From the NCBI RefSeq assembly GCF_014203955.1, contig NZ_JACHKA010000001.1:620001-684000 (forward strand): DNA of 64,000 bases, written 5' to 3'. Below the pieces are notes generated by a model. The model made no database searches. It saw only the letters and a list, made by a program, of their open reading frames with translations, and was not told where the DNA came from. Made by a program: the position numbers and the translations under genes. The DNA comes from Sphingobium lignivorans. GTDB lineage: Bacteria > Pseudomonadota > Alphaproteobacteria > Sphingomonadales > Sphingomonadaceae. How positions within the stretch are numbered: the first letter of the stretch is position 1; every line of letters starts with the position of its first letter. Positions 44,093-51,720 of this stretch are shown here, in pieces.

Positions 44093-44638
44093 ATGAAGAA
44101 GTTGCTGTTAGCTGCCTTGCTCGCGGCGGGATCAACCGCGCCTGCACAAGCACTCAAGCTTTACATGGATGCGACGGTCGTGGAAACGGAGTGGGACGGG
44201 CCGATCCTCGTCAGCGAAATTTCCTATGACTACACTTGCTTCCTGGACATCGATGAAGGGTTCGTCCTGGCCGATACGAATCTGTTATACCCTGCGTGCA
44301 GCAATTATTCCTCGGCCTGCGAACTCGTGCTTGATGGCAACACCATGCACGTCTTCATGCCGAGCTATGGCCCGCTAGGCTCGAATGTGATGAGCCTGAC
44401 GTTCCAGAATGACATCCACACATTGGCGGATATTCAGCCAGACCTGTTCGAGTCAGGCGGCGTGTTCCTGTACCTGCTTGCGCCCGACCACGTCGGAACA
44501 GAAATCATCGGCACCATCCACCGCGTCTATGCCGTTCCCGAGCCCGCCACATGGGCCATGATGATCGGCGGTTTCGCGCTGGCGGGCGGGGCGTTGCGAC
44601 GGCGGCGGGGGATGGCGGCGCGCGTTCAGTTCGCCTGA
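44093..44638 (+). CDS. PEPxxWA-CTERM sorting-domain protein 1
   Basis: A 181-residue exported protein. Signal peptide 1-20 (MKKLLLAALLAAGSTAPAQA), a mature domain of unknown fold with three cysteines, then the C-terminal sorting tail: PEPATWA (149-155), a hydrophobic helix MMIGGFALAGGAL and a basic RRRR end. Exosortase should cut at this tail and pass the protein to the cell surface. No exosortase gene is in the window. The middle of the protein shows no clear similarity to the second copy although promoter and tail DNA are nearly identical. Confidence 0.88.
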   Translation: MKKLLLAALLAAGSTAPAQALKLYMDATVVETEWDGPILVSEISYDYTCFLDIDEGFVLADTNLLYPACSNYSSACELVLDGNTMHVFMPSYGPLGSNVMSLTFQNDIHTLADIQPDLFESGGVFLYLLAPDHVGTEIIGTIHRVYAVPEPATWAMMIGGFALAGGALRRRRGMAARVQFA

Positions 44639-44789
44639 TCGTTCCAGGTCCGCGCTTCGGCGCGGGCCGCCTCATAGGCATTCACGGCGCCGGCGTGGCG
44701 CAGTGCGCACTGGCCGAGCAGCCTGGCCGTCTCGGCCAGCTTGAGCGTCAGCGTGGCGATGTCATTGCGCGCCAGCGGCGGGGGCATCA
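44537..44789. repeat. Direct repeat, copy 1: PEP-CTERM tail plus truncated Rz1 gene
   Basis: 253 bp almost identical to 45469-45730, starting in the PEPATWA codons and ending inside the antisense spanin gene. Copy 2 has a 9-bp insertion before the stop. In the final 164 bp I count six mismatches. Confidence 0.85.
44626..44789 (-). pseudogene. 3' fragment of an Rz1-like spanin gene
   Basis: The minus strand encodes the last 53 residues of the Rz1-like protein found intact at 45567-45854 (ARNDIATLTLKLAETARLLG.. to ..NDQAN), then similarity stops exactly where the repeat ends. The signal peptide and lipobox are missing, so it is a dead fragment left by duplication. It overlaps the 3' end of the PEP-CTERM gene by 13 bp, as the intact gene does with copy 2. 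Confidence 0.8.
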
Positions 44790-44882
44790 GCCATCTCCCC
44801 ACGCCCGGTCGCCGTCGCTCGAACCAACCTCGCGATCAGCGCCCCTCCGGAACTGGCCTGCGGCACCCGACGTCCATTGCTC

Positions 44883-44939
44883 GGGAATGGTTTGAGCGAC
44901 TCAGGCAATTGCTTCATGCTGCCCGCCTCACTGTGGGAG
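44883..44939 (+). repeat. Conserved 57-bp upstream element, copy 2
   Basis: Counterpart of 44028-44084, offset 855 bp, two differences. It carries the same -35-like TTGAGC and ends at the GGGAG ribosome site of the second PEP-CTERM gene; the -10-like CATGAT is CATGCT here. Confidence 0.75.
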
Positions 44940-44949
44940 GTGAAACATC

Positions 44950-45579
44950 ATGAAGAAGCTCGTCTCTGCTGCGGTCGTTTCGGCCGCCTGTTTGTCGGCG
45001 CCTGCCGGAGCGGCTGATTTCCTGGAATACAGGCTCTGGGGCACCGGCACGGAGCGGCGTGTCAGCATCGTCGATCTGCCCGGCGGCGGCTGGATGCAGG
45101 AGGTGACTTACCACCAGGGCGCGATGACGCTCTATCTCACGCTTCCGGTGAACAGGCGCGAAGATGAATGGTGGCAAACTTGCCTGTACGATGAGGGAGG
45201 CGCCAATTGCTACGTGTCAGGAAACAGCGTCCAGATCGAGCTTTATGCTGCATATAGCGGTGGTGACGTGGCGCTCATATTCGATCATGCATTGTCCCGA
45301 TTTCCGGACAGCAATGAAGGATTTCTGGGCGCCACGCTCGATTATCATTACGGCGCAAAATATGTCGGCTCATCCTATTATTTCGAGTTCCGGTGGCTGA
45401 ATGTCAGGGCCTTCAATGCCGAGTCCGATCGCCTGAACGTCATTCGTTTCAATTATTCGCCCGGCATCCCCGAGCCCGCCACATGGGCGATGATGATCGG
45501 CGGTTTCGCGCTGGCGGGCGGGGCGTTGCGACGGCGGCGGGGGATGGCGGCGCGCGTTCGGGGCGTTCAGTTCGCCTGA
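44950..45579 (+). CDS. PEPxxWA-CTERM sorting-domain protein 2
   Basis: A 209-residue exported protein with signal peptide MKKLVSAAVVSAACLSAPAGA (1-21), a beta-rich mature part with many aromatic residues (WWQTCLYDEGG, YYFEFRWL) and the sorting tail PEPATWA (174-180), helix and RRRR. Its tail DNA and its 57-bp upstream DNA match copy 1, but the body is different in sequence and 28 residues longer. Its 3' end overlaps the intact Rz1 gene by 13 bp, tail to tail. Probably a surface or matrix protein; function unknown. Confidence 0.88.
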   Translation: MKKLVSAAVVSAACLSAPAGAADFLEYRLWGTGTERRVSIVDLPGGGWMQEVTYHQGAMTLYLTLPVNRREDEWWQTCLYDEGGANCYVSGNSVQIELYAAYSGGDVALIFDHALSRFPDSNEGFLGATLDYHYGAKYVGSSYYFEFRWLNVRAFNAESDRLNVIRFNYSPGIPEPATWAMMIGGFALAGGALRRRRGMAARVRGVQFA

Positions 45580-45730
45580 TCGTTCCAGCTCCGCGCTTCG
45601 GCGCGGGCCGCTTCATAGGCGTTCACGGCGCCGGCGTGGCGCAGTGCGCACTGGCCGAGCAGCCTTGCCGTCTCTGCGAGCTTGAGCGTCAGCGTGGCGA
45701 TGTCATTGCGCGCCAGCGGCGGGGGCATCG
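45469..45730. repeat. Direct repeat, copy 2: PEP-CTERM tail plus 3' part of Rz1 gene
   Basis: Counterpart of 44537-44789. Here the spanin reading frame continues intact beyond the repeat edge, which suggests this is the original location and copy 1 the duplicate. Confidence 0.85.
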
Positions 45731-45854
45731 GGCAGGGTGCAGACAAGGCCGCCGGCAGGGCGGGGGGCACAGGCGACAGCCGCAAGGGCGCGGTTGAGTT
45801 CGGCGCGCACGCCGTCAGTAATGCCGGCAGCAGGGTCGGAAAAGCGTGTCTCAC
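45567..45854 (-). CDS. Rz1-like o-spanin lipoprotein
   Basis: A 95-residue proline-rich lipoprotein: short signal with lipobox LLTAC (Cys16), then a Pro/Ala-rich stretch (LSPVPPALPAALSAPCPMPPP) and a helical tail. It begins inside the Rz-like gene in another reading frame and runs past its end, the classic overlapping Rz/Rz1 design of phage spanins. It would sit in the outer membrane and pair with the inner-membrane Rz to fuse the membranes at lysis. The longer helical tail is unusual for Rz1. Confidence 0.7.
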   Translation of the reverse strand: MRHAFPTLLPALLTACAPNSTAPLRLSPVPPALPAALSAPCPMPPPLARNDIATLTLKLAETARLLGQCALRHAGAVNAYEAARAEARSWNDQAN

Positions 45855-46152
45855 GGGTCAGCTCCCTGATGAGCGTGGGCTGGATGATGGTGGCGTGGCG
45901 CGCGTCCAGCGCATCGATCTGCCCGGTCACGCGCGTGCCGATCGCGCCGATGCTGCCGGCGAGCCGCTGCTCGCTGCGGCGCAGCTCCGTGCGCAGCTGG
46001 TTCTCGCTCATGATCCGCGCGGTCTCGATCTGGGCGCGGGTCCGCGTGGCGGCATTGCGGTCGATCCAGCACATCGCGCCCAGCAGGGCGGCGAGCGCGA
46101 TCCCATGCGGGAGCAGGCGCAGGAGCCAGGCAGGCATGACAGGCCCCGGCAT
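45703..46152 (-). CDS. Rz-like i-spanin
   Basis: A 149-residue protein with one N-terminal membrane helix (about 14-30, LLPHGIALAALLGAMCWI) and a following coiled-coil-like stretch (RTRAQIETARIMSENQLRTELRRSEQRL), the layout of a phage i-spanin. Its start overlaps the lysozyme stop (TGATG) and the Rz1-like gene begins inside it. ATG 46137 is a possible later start. Sequence similarity to known Rz is not obvious by eye; the call rests on architecture and position after the endolysin. Confidence 0.68.
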   Translation of the reverse strand: MPGPVMPAWLLRLLPHGIALAALLGAMCWIDRNAATRTRAQIETARIMSENQLRTELRRSEQRLAGSIGAIGTRVTGQIDALDARHATIIQPTLIRELTRETRFSDPAAGITDGVRAELNRALAAVACAPRPAGGLVCTLPDAPAAGAQ

Positions 46153-46634
46153 CACAGATTGGTGAGGCACAGCTTGCGCTCCGCCTCCCGCCGGTTGACG
46201 AGCCCCTGCAAGCGCTGGCCGCCCGCATTCACCCACATCAGGAAGGCATCGCAGCCGCCTTTCCAGTCGCCGGCATTGAAGCGCCGGGCCACGGTCGAGC
46301 GGGCGAAGGCGGCCGGGCCGATATTGTAGGTGAGGCTGATCGCGGCGGCGAACTGATGCGGCCGCTCGCGCAGGGCGGGCACGGCGGCAAGCACGGCCGG
46401 GGCGAACTCCGCCGAGAGCGTGCCGTCCAGCATCGCCTCGCATTCGGCGGCGGTGTAGCGGCGCATCGCCACGCGTGTTTCGCCGGTGCAGACGGTCCAT
46501 ATGCCGACCACGTCGCGATAAGGCTCGGTGCGGGTGCCTTCCCAGCGCTCGATGAGCGGGGACGCGATCAGGATCGCGAGCGCCACGAAGGCACTGCCGA
46601 TGGCGCCGCCGGCTGCCCTGGATTGCCCGCTCAT
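46152..46634 (-). CDS. Phage-type lysozyme (GH24 endolysin) with signal-anchor
   Basis: A 160-residue peptidoglycan hydrolase of the T4/P21 lysozyme family. The catalytic triad Glu32-x8-Asp41-x5-Thr47 is intact in WEGTRTEPYRDVVGIWT. An N-terminal weakly hydrophobic segment (GAIGSAFVALAILIASPLI) rich in Ala and Gly fits a SAR endolysin that is exported and then released. AISLTYNIGPAAFARST and WVNAGGQRLQGLVNRREAERKLC are family features. The start overlaps the stop of a 26-codon leader frame by ATGA. Confidence 0.92.
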   Translation of the reverse strand: MSGQSRAAGGAIGSAFVALAILIASPLIERWEGTRTEPYRDVVGIWTVCTGETRVAMRRYTAAECEAMLDGTLSAEFAPAVLAAVPALRERPHQFAAAISLTYNIGPAAFARSTVARRFNAGDWKGGCDAFLMWVNAGGQRLQGLVNRREAERKLCLTNL

Positions 46635-46711
46635 CGCCCGGCCTCGCGCCCGGTCCTGCGTCCGTCGGGGATCAGTCTTGCGCGCAGCGCGCTGCGCATC
46701 CTGCCGTGCAT
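46631..46711 (-). CDS. 26-residue leader ORF before the endolysin
   Basis: A tiny frame, very rich in arginine (starts MHGRMRSALRARL), fills the gap between the holin-like and lysozyme genes. AGGAGA seven bases before its ATG overlaps the holin-like stop codon, and its own TGA overlaps the lysozyme ATG. This exact fit suggests it is translated, probably to couple endolysin synthesis to the upstream gene. No known homologue can be named. Confidence 0.45.
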   Translation of the reverse strand: MHGRMRSALRARLIPDGRRTGREAGR

Positions 46712-46722
46712 CGTTGCGTCTC

Positions 46723-46998
46723 CTATCTGTGCAGACCGCCGCCCTTGATGGCAGCGATGATGCCGCCGATGCCCGCTAGCAGCGCCGCCACCCATCGGAT
46801 GAGGCGGCCGGCGGTCTTGGCGGTCGTCCAGGCGGCGAGGACTTCCCGCGTTTCGCGGGCGATTTGCTCCAGCAGGGCGACGCGCTCGGCCAGCGTGCCG
46901 AGCTTCTCGCCCTGTCCGTCCACCTTGCCGGTGAGGGCGTCGATCTCGCCGATGAGCCGGTCGAGCTTGGCGCCGAGGTCGTTCTGTGTGCCGGGCAT
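46723..46998 (-). CDS. XhlA/holin-like small membrane protein
   Basis: A 91-residue protein with a long amphipathic coiled-coil stretch (LDRLIGEIDALTGKVDGQGEKLGTLAERVALLEQIA) and one C-terminal membrane helix (LIRWVAALLAGIGGIIAAI), the layout of XhlA-type phage proteins that help holins or attach to the membrane. It lies 6 bp after the SGNH hydrolase gene and before the lysozyme. It is the only holin candidate in the cassette; a single-helix protein would be an unusual holin. Confidence 0.65.
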   Translation of the reverse strand: MPGTQNDLGAKLDRLIGEIDALTGKVDGQGEKLGTLAERVALLEQIARETREVLAAWTTAKTAGRLIRWVAALLAGIGGIIAAIKGGGLHR

Positions 46999-47004
46999 GG
47001 CCGT

Positions 47005-48225
47005 TCAGCCCATCTGCTCGATGTGGCGCAGCGTGCCGGCCATCAGCGCCGCCGTGGCGGCATAGCCTTCCGGCGTCTGGTGGATGCCGTCCGCCAGCAG
47101 GTAGCCCGCGCTTACCGCCGCATCGCCACTGCCATAGAAGCTGCGCAGATTGACGACCGGCACGTCATTGCTCGCCGCGAGCGCCAGGATGGCGTCGTTA
47201 TAGGCCAGCTGCCGGGCCGCGGGCACGGCTTCCGCGCTCGTTTCGGCCGAGGGGCAGGGGCACAGCAGGATCACGCCCGCGCCGCCCGCCTTCGCCGCCG
47301 TGATGAGCGACTGCAGCGCGACGTCATAAGCGGCGGTCCAGTTGCCTGCCCGCCAGTCGTTGATGCCCAGGTTGATGATGACGAGATCGGCCTGCTCGGC
47401 CTCCAGCAGCTCCAGCCGATAATAAGGCCGGCCGGTCGGCGTGGGCCAGGCCACCGCCTTGCTGGACGAGATCGCGGCATTGTAGACATTGACGAGGCGC
47501 TCGTCCCGCAGGCCCTCGATCGAGATGACCGCGTGATAGCCGCTCACCCACGAGAAGCTGATCATGTGCAGGCCGGGCGTTGCCAGCGCCGGCACGGTGG
47601 CGGCATCGATGACCAGCTCGCCAAGCGCATAGCCGCCCTCGTTCTGCCGGTCGACGGTCGTCGCCGCGCCGCCGTCGATGCTCCAGGAGAAGGCCCCGGC
47701 CGCGGTCGATCGCGTATAGAGCACCCGGAAGCCGGTCACATCCTCGCTGGGCGTGAAAGTGAAGGTGCCGGTGGTGGACTGGCCTAATATCTTCCCGCCC
47801 AGCGAGTCTTCCACCGGGTTGCACTGCCCGGTGAAGGTGAAGTTGGGGAAGCTGGCGTTCATGGCGGCCGCCGAGCCCTGGCCGTTGAAGCCCACCAGAT
47901 TCTCGTGGCTGGTCGCCAGCCCGGCGTCGCGCAGCAGCCGCGCCATGCGGGCCGGCCATGCATGGTAGCGCGAGTTGCCTGTGACGACGCCGCCCGTGGC
48001 GGTCGTGCTGTCGCCCACGGTGATGACCCGCATGTTCCGCGTGCCGGCGCGCACGGCGGCGAATCCGGCACGGATGGCGGCCGTGTTGGCGAGCGTGAGG
48101 CCGCTCACCGAGGGATCGAGCGGCGGGGCGGGTGGAATGCCGCCACCCCCGTTCTCCATCGGCGGGCGATGGCGGCGCATGCTGCCCGCCGTGCCGAGGC
48201 CGAAGCCATAGTCGCGCAGCGTCAT
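47005..48225 (-). CDS. SGNH/GDSL hydrolase, probable spike or tail-fibre protein
   Basis: A 406-residue protein. The SGNH catalytic set is complete: VGDSTTATG (Ser), INLGINDWRAG (Gly, Asn) and DGIHQTPEGYAA (Asp, His). A jelly-roll-like middle region (NFTFTGQCNPVEDSLGG..FSWSIDGGAATTV) lies between block I and III. The start overlaps the spike-base stop by TGATG, so the two are co-translated. Phage and gene-transfer-agent spikes often carry esterases that deacetylate surface polysaccharide; that role fits, but a lipase role is possible. No signal peptide. Confidence 0.82.
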   Translation of the reverse strand: MTLRDYGFGLGTAGSMRRHRPPMENGGGGIPPAPPLDPSVSGLTLANTAAIRAGFAAVRAGTRNMRVITVGDSTTATGGVVTGNSRYHAWPARMARLLRDAGLATSHENLVGFNGQGSAAAMNASFPNFTFTGQCNPVEDSLGGKILGQSTTGTFTFTPSEDVTGFRVLYTRSTAAGAFSWSIDGGAATTVDRQNEGGYALGELVIDAATVPALATPGLHMISFSWVSGYHAVISIEGLRDERLVNVYNAAISSSKAVAWPTPTGRPYYRLELLEAEQADLVIINLGINDWRAGNWTAAYDVALQSLITAAKAGGAGVILLCPCPSAETSAEAVPAARQLAYNDAILALAASNDVPVVNLRSFYGSGDAAVSAGYLLADGIHQTPEGYAATAALMAGTLRHIEQMG

Positions 48226-48491
48226 CAGGCGAGGCCCACAATGTCCGCGGCCGTGGTGCCGGCGACGCGGATGAAGCGGGGGCGCACGTCGAGGATCTGG
48301 CCCGACGCGACGTTCCGGAACGTCACGTCGGCCGCCGCCCCGGCGGTGCGCAGGGTGATGTGGCCGCCGGTGCCGACATAGATCGCCTTGGGCAGCGGAT
48401 CGATCTCGCTGGTGGCGTGAGGCGTGATCGCGAAGGCATCGCGCGCGGGGAGGGAAAGCGTGTCGATCTGGTGATCGAAGCGGTCGGCCAT
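48225..48491 (-). CDS. Spike-base protein, Rcc01079-like
   Basis: An 88-residue beta protein resembling the spike-base family named after Rhodobacter capsulatus rcc01079, a head-spike component of its gene transfer agent. Features: KAIYVGTGGHITLRTAG, ADVTFRNVASGQILDVRP and a terminal VAGTTAADIVGL. It begins the cassette, 92 bp after nth on the same strand, with an AAGGAAGGG ribosome site. It is co-translated with the SGNH hydrolase. Whether it is functional without head genes nearby is unknown. Confidence 0.75.
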   Translation of the reverse strand: MADRFDHQIDTLSLPARDAFAITPHATSEIDPLPKAIYVGTGGHITLRTAGAAADVTFRNVASGQILDVRPRFIRVAGTTAADIVGLA

Positions 48492-48583
48492 GAGTCTGCC
48501 CTTCCTTGGCTGGTCAAGCGCGGCCGAATCGCCGCCTCGCCCTTAAGCCAGGAAAGGGGTGCTGTAGGACAGGATTAATTTAC

Positions 48584-49252
48584 CTATTTGGATAGTTTCG
48601 GATCGACGAGGATCTTGTCCCGGTACAGGCAGATGTCGTTCACCGGGCAGCGCCAGCATTCCGGCCGCCGCGCCTTGCAGATGTAGCGCCCGTGCAGGAT
48701 CAGCCAGTGATGCGCATCGCGCCGGAAGGGCTGCGGCACCCGCTTCTCCAGCCCTTTCTCTACCGCAAGGACGGTCTTGCCCGGTGCCAGCCCCATGCGG
48801 TTGGCGACGCGGAAGATGTGCGTGTCGACCGCGAAAGTCTCCTCGCCGAACGCGGTGTTCATCACCACATTGGCGGTCTTGCGTCCCACGCCCGGCAGGC
48901 TGGTCAGCACGTCGCGGTCGCGCGGCACTTCACCGTCATGGTTCGCGATCAGCGCTTCGGAGAGGGCGATCACATTCTTCGCCTTGGTGTTGAACAGGCC
49001 GATGGTGCGGATATGGCGCTTGAGGCCTTCCTCGCCCAGCGCCACCATCTGCGCCGGGGTCTTCACCGTCTCGAACAGGCCCCGCGTCGCCTTGTTCACG
49101 CCCGCGTCCGTCGCCTGTGCCGAGAGCACGACGGCGACGAGGAGCTGATAGTCATTGCCATAATCGAGTTCGGTGCGCGGCGCCGGGTTCGCCTCGGCGA
49201 GGCGCGAGAACAGCTCGAAAATCTGCGCGCGGTTGAGCTGGCGAGCGGCCAT
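48584..49252 (-). CDS. nth: Endonuclease III
   Basis: A 222-residue DNA glycosylase/AP lyase that removes oxidised pyrimidines. The helix-hairpin-helix with catalytic lysine is LPGVGRKTANVV, the catalytic aspartate lies in AVDTHIFRVANR, and the C-terminal iron-sulfur cluster loop is C-x6-C-x2-C-x5-C (CKARRPECWRCPVNDIC). Full length. It follows dapB by 7 bp and is probably co-transcribed with it. Confidence 0.97.
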   Translation of the reverse strand: MAARQLNRAQIFELFSRLAEANPAPRTELDYGNDYQLLVAVVLSAQATDAGVNKATRGLFETVKTPAQMVALGEEGLKRHIRTIGLFNTKAKNVIALSEALIANHDGEVPRDRDVLTSLPGVGRKTANVVMNTAFGEETFAVDTHIFRVANRMGLAPGKTVLAVEKGLEKRVPQPFRRDAHHWLILHGRYICKARRPECWRCPVNDICLYRDKILVDPKLSK

Positions 49253-49259
49253 GGCGGCA

Positions 49260-50027
49260 TCAGAGCCCCAGCACGTCCGCCATGGTGTAGCGCCCCGGGG
49301 CCTTGCCGATCAGCCATTGCGCGGCCTTCACGGCCCCGCGCGCGAAGATCACCCGGCTTTCCGCCCGGTGCCCGAGCTCGATCCGTTCATTCTCCCCGGC
49401 GAGGATCACCAGATGGTCGCCCGCGACCGATCCGCCGCGCAGGCTGGCAAAGCCGATGTCGCCCGGCCGCCGCGCGCCGGTGATGCCGTCGCGGCCTCGC
49501 GCGCTGTGGGTGGCGAGGTCGATGCCGCGTCCCTGCGCCGCCGCCTGTCCCAGCAGCAAAGCGGTGCCGGAGGGGGCATCGACCTTGTGCCGGTGATGCA
49601 TCTCGGCGATCTCGATGTCCCAGTCGTCGCCCAGCCGGGCGGCCGCCTCGCGCACCAGCGCGGCGAGCAGGTTCACGCCGAGCGAAGTGTTGCCGGTCTG
49701 CAGCACGGCGATATGCGCCGCCGCCGCGTCGATCGCGGCCTGATGCTCGGTTTCCAGCCCGGTCGTGCCGATGAGCAGCGGCTTGCCCGCTGCGATGCAG
49801 GCGTCGAGATGCGCGCGCAGCGCCGCGGGCACGGAGAAGTCGATCAGCACGTCCGCACGCGTCGCGAGGGTCCCCGGATCAGTGGTGATCGGTGCCCCGG
49901 CCGCCCCGATGGTTCCCTCCGCCTTGCCGTCCGTCCCGCCCGCGATCACGAGCCCGGCCGCGTCCGCCACGCCCGCAATGGCCTGGCCCATGCGCCCCCG
50001 CGCCCCGAAAATGCCGATCGCCGTCAT
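49260..50027 (-). CDS. dapB: 4-hydroxy-tetrahydrodipicolinate reductase
   Basis: Second committed step of lysine/diaminopimelate synthesis. The 255-residue enzyme has the NAD(P) loop IGIFGARGRMG, the DFS stretch (VLIDFSVPAA), IGTTG and the catalytic EMHHRHKVDAPSGTA. Start at 50027 is supported by a GAAGGG ribosome site ten bases away; an in-frame ATG at 50045 would add six residues. Co-transcribed with nth. Confidence 0.96.
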   Translation of the reverse strand: MTAIGIFGARGRMGQAIAGVADAAGLVIAGGTDGKAEGTIGAAGAPITTDPGTLATRADVLIDFSVPAALRAHLDACIAAGKPLLIGTTGLETEHQAAIDAAAAHIAVLQTGNTSLGVNLLAALVREAAARLGDDWDIEIAEMHHRHKVDAPSGTALLLGQAAAQGRGIDLATHSARGRDGITGARRPGDIGFASLRGGSVAGDHLVILAGENERIELGHRAESRVIFARGAVKAAQWLIGKAPGRYTMADVLGL

Positions 50028-50172
50028 CCTTGCCGCGCCCTTCATGGAAATGCCGTCCGCCCGGCCGATGCCAGACTGGCGCGCGCTTGTCATCCGCTCT
50101 CGTCCGGCGTCATCCCCCGATCCCGCGCGGGAACGCTTGCGGTCGCCCGGCCGTTGATGTCTGATCGCATCC

Positions 50173-50874
50173 ATGGCCCAACCGCGCAGCCTCGTCATCC
50201 TCACCGGCGCCGGCATTTCCGCCGAGAGCGGCCTTGCGACCTTTCGCGGCCCCGGTGGCCTGTGGGAAGGGCACCGCGTCGAGGATGTCTGCACGCCCGG
50301 GGCGCTCGCGCGCGATCCGGCGCTGGTGCATCGCTTCTATGATCTGCGCCGCGCCGCGCTGGCGGGCGTGGCGCCCAATGATGCGCATGCGGCGCTCGCC
50401 CGGCTGGAGCGTGCCTGGGCCGGCGACTTTCTGATCGTCACCCAGAATGTCGATGATCTTCACGAGCGGGCGGGCTCGCGCCGGGTGCTGCACATGCATG
50501 GTGAGTTGCTCTCTGCCCTGTGCGCCGCTTGCGGCCACCGGCTGACATGGCAGGGCAGCCTTGCGCCGGGCACGGCCTGCCCCAGCTGCGGGTCGCCGCG
50601 CCTGCGGCCGGACATCGTGTTCTTCGGCGAGATGCCTTATGCCATGGAACGGATCGAAGCGGCGCTGTCCCGCGCCGATCTGTTCGTTTCCATCGGCACG
50701 TCGGGCGCGGTCTATCCTGCCGCGGGCTTCGTCCGCATGGCGGGCGCCTTCGGTGCCGCCACGCTGGAACTCAATCTGGAGCCCTCCGCCGGCAGCGACT
50801 GGTTCGACGCGTGCCGGCACGGGCCGGCGAGCGTGGTCGTCCCCGACTGGGTGAATGAGATGCTCGCGCCTTGA
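50173..50874 (+). CDS. cobB: NAD-dependent protein deacylase (sirtuin, CobB type)
   Basis: A 233-residue sirtuin that removes acyl groups from lysines using NAD. TGAGISAESGLATFRG binds NAD, TQNVDDLHERAG follows, His109 in HMHGE is catalytic, and Cys117, 120, 136 and 139 hold zinc. Tyr56 and Arg59 (FYDLRR) match the Y-x-x-R pair that lets CobB/SIRT5 enzymes accept succinyl or malonyl groups. Divergent from dapB. No signal peptide. Confidence 0.95.
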   Translation: MAQPRSLVILTGAGISAESGLATFRGPGGLWEGHRVEDVCTPGALARDPALVHRFYDLRRAALAGVAPNDAHAALARLERAWAGDFLIVTQNVDDLHERAGSRRVLHMHGELLSALCAACGHRLTWQGSLAPGTACPSCGSPRLRPDIVFFGEMPYAMERIEAALSRADLFVSIGTSGAVYPAAGFVRMAGAFGAATLELNLEPSAGSDWFDACRHGPASVVVPDWVNEMLAP

Positions 50875-50940
50875 GGCGGTGGAGCCGGGCCTGCACCGGC
50901 TGCCCTTGCGCCGTCGCCGCCCCGCTGCCACATCGGCGCC

Positions 50941-51618
50941 ATGAACGCTCCCACCGAAAATCCCCCGATGCGCGCGACCATGATCCCGGTCACGCCGCTC
51001 CAGCAGAACTGCACCTTGATCTGGTGCACGCGCACCATGCATGGCGCGCTGGTCGATCCGGGCGGGGATCTGCCGCGTCTCAAGCAGGCGGTGGAGCAGC
51101 ATGGCGTGATGCTGGAGAAGATCCTCGTCACCCATGGCCATATCGATCATTGCGGGCAGGCGATCGTGTTGGCGACGGAGCTTTGCCTGCCCATCGAGGG
51201 ACCCCATGAGGATGATCGCTTCTGGATTTCCCGGCTGGATGAGGACGGCAAGCGCTGGGGCCTGCCGGGCAAGCCCTTCGAGCCCGATCGCTGGCTGGTC
51301 GACGGCGATCAGGTGACGGTCGGCGAACTCGTGCTGGATGTCATCCATTGCCCCGGCCACACGCCGGGCCATGTGGTCTTCCATCATGCCCCCTCCAAGC
51401 TCGCGCTGGTCGGCGACGTGCTGTTCCAGGGCTCGATCGGCCGCACCGATTTCCCGCTCGGCAATCATGATGATCTCATCGCGTCGATCACCCGCAAGCT
51501 CTGGCCTTTGGGCGGGGATACGATCTTCGTTCCCGGCCACGGCCAGCCCAGCAGCTTCGCGCATGAGCGCGCGAGCAATCCCTATGTCGGCGATGCCGTG
51601 ACCGGCCTTCGCGGCTGA
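50941..51618 (+). CDS. MBL-fold hydrolase (glyoxalase II/YcbL-like)
   Basis: A 225-residue metallo-beta-lactamase-fold enzyme. THGHIDHCGQ is the main metal motif, followed by HCPGHTPGHVVF, VGDVLFQGSIGRTDFP (bridging Asp) and VPGHGQPSS. Compared with GloB it lacks the C-terminal glutathione-binding domain, as in the shorter YcbL type. It likely hydrolyses a thioester; substrate not known. Separated from cobB by 66 bp on the same strand. Confidence 0.9.
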   Translation: MNAPTENPPMRATMIPVTPLQQNCTLIWCTRTMHGALVDPGGDLPRLKQAVEQHGVMLEKILVTHGHIDHCGQAIVLATELCLPIEGPHEDDRFWISRLDEDGKRWGLPGKPFEPDRWLVDGDQVTVGELVLDVIHCPGHTPGHVVFHHAPSKLALVGDVLFQGSIGRTDFPLGNHDDLIASITRKLWPLGGDTIFVPGHGQPSSFAHERASNPYVGDAVTGLRG

Positions 51619-51650
51619 TCGACGCGCCGCGCCCCACCGCGCCCTCGTCC

Positions 51651-51677
51651 CTGGATTCCCGTGTTCACGGGAATGAC
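51651..51677. repeat. Single CTGGATTCCCG..CGGGAATGAC hairpin
   Basis: Unit of the GTCATTCCC family in inverse orientation, 32 bp after the MBL gene stop. A second hairpin, CCCTCTCCCC-TTCAA-GGGGAGAGGG style (51721-51745), follows. Either may end the transcript. Confidence 0.65.
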
Positions 51678-51720
51678 GAGGAAAAAAGGCGAACCACGTT
51701 CCGCACCCAAGCGCCCTGAG

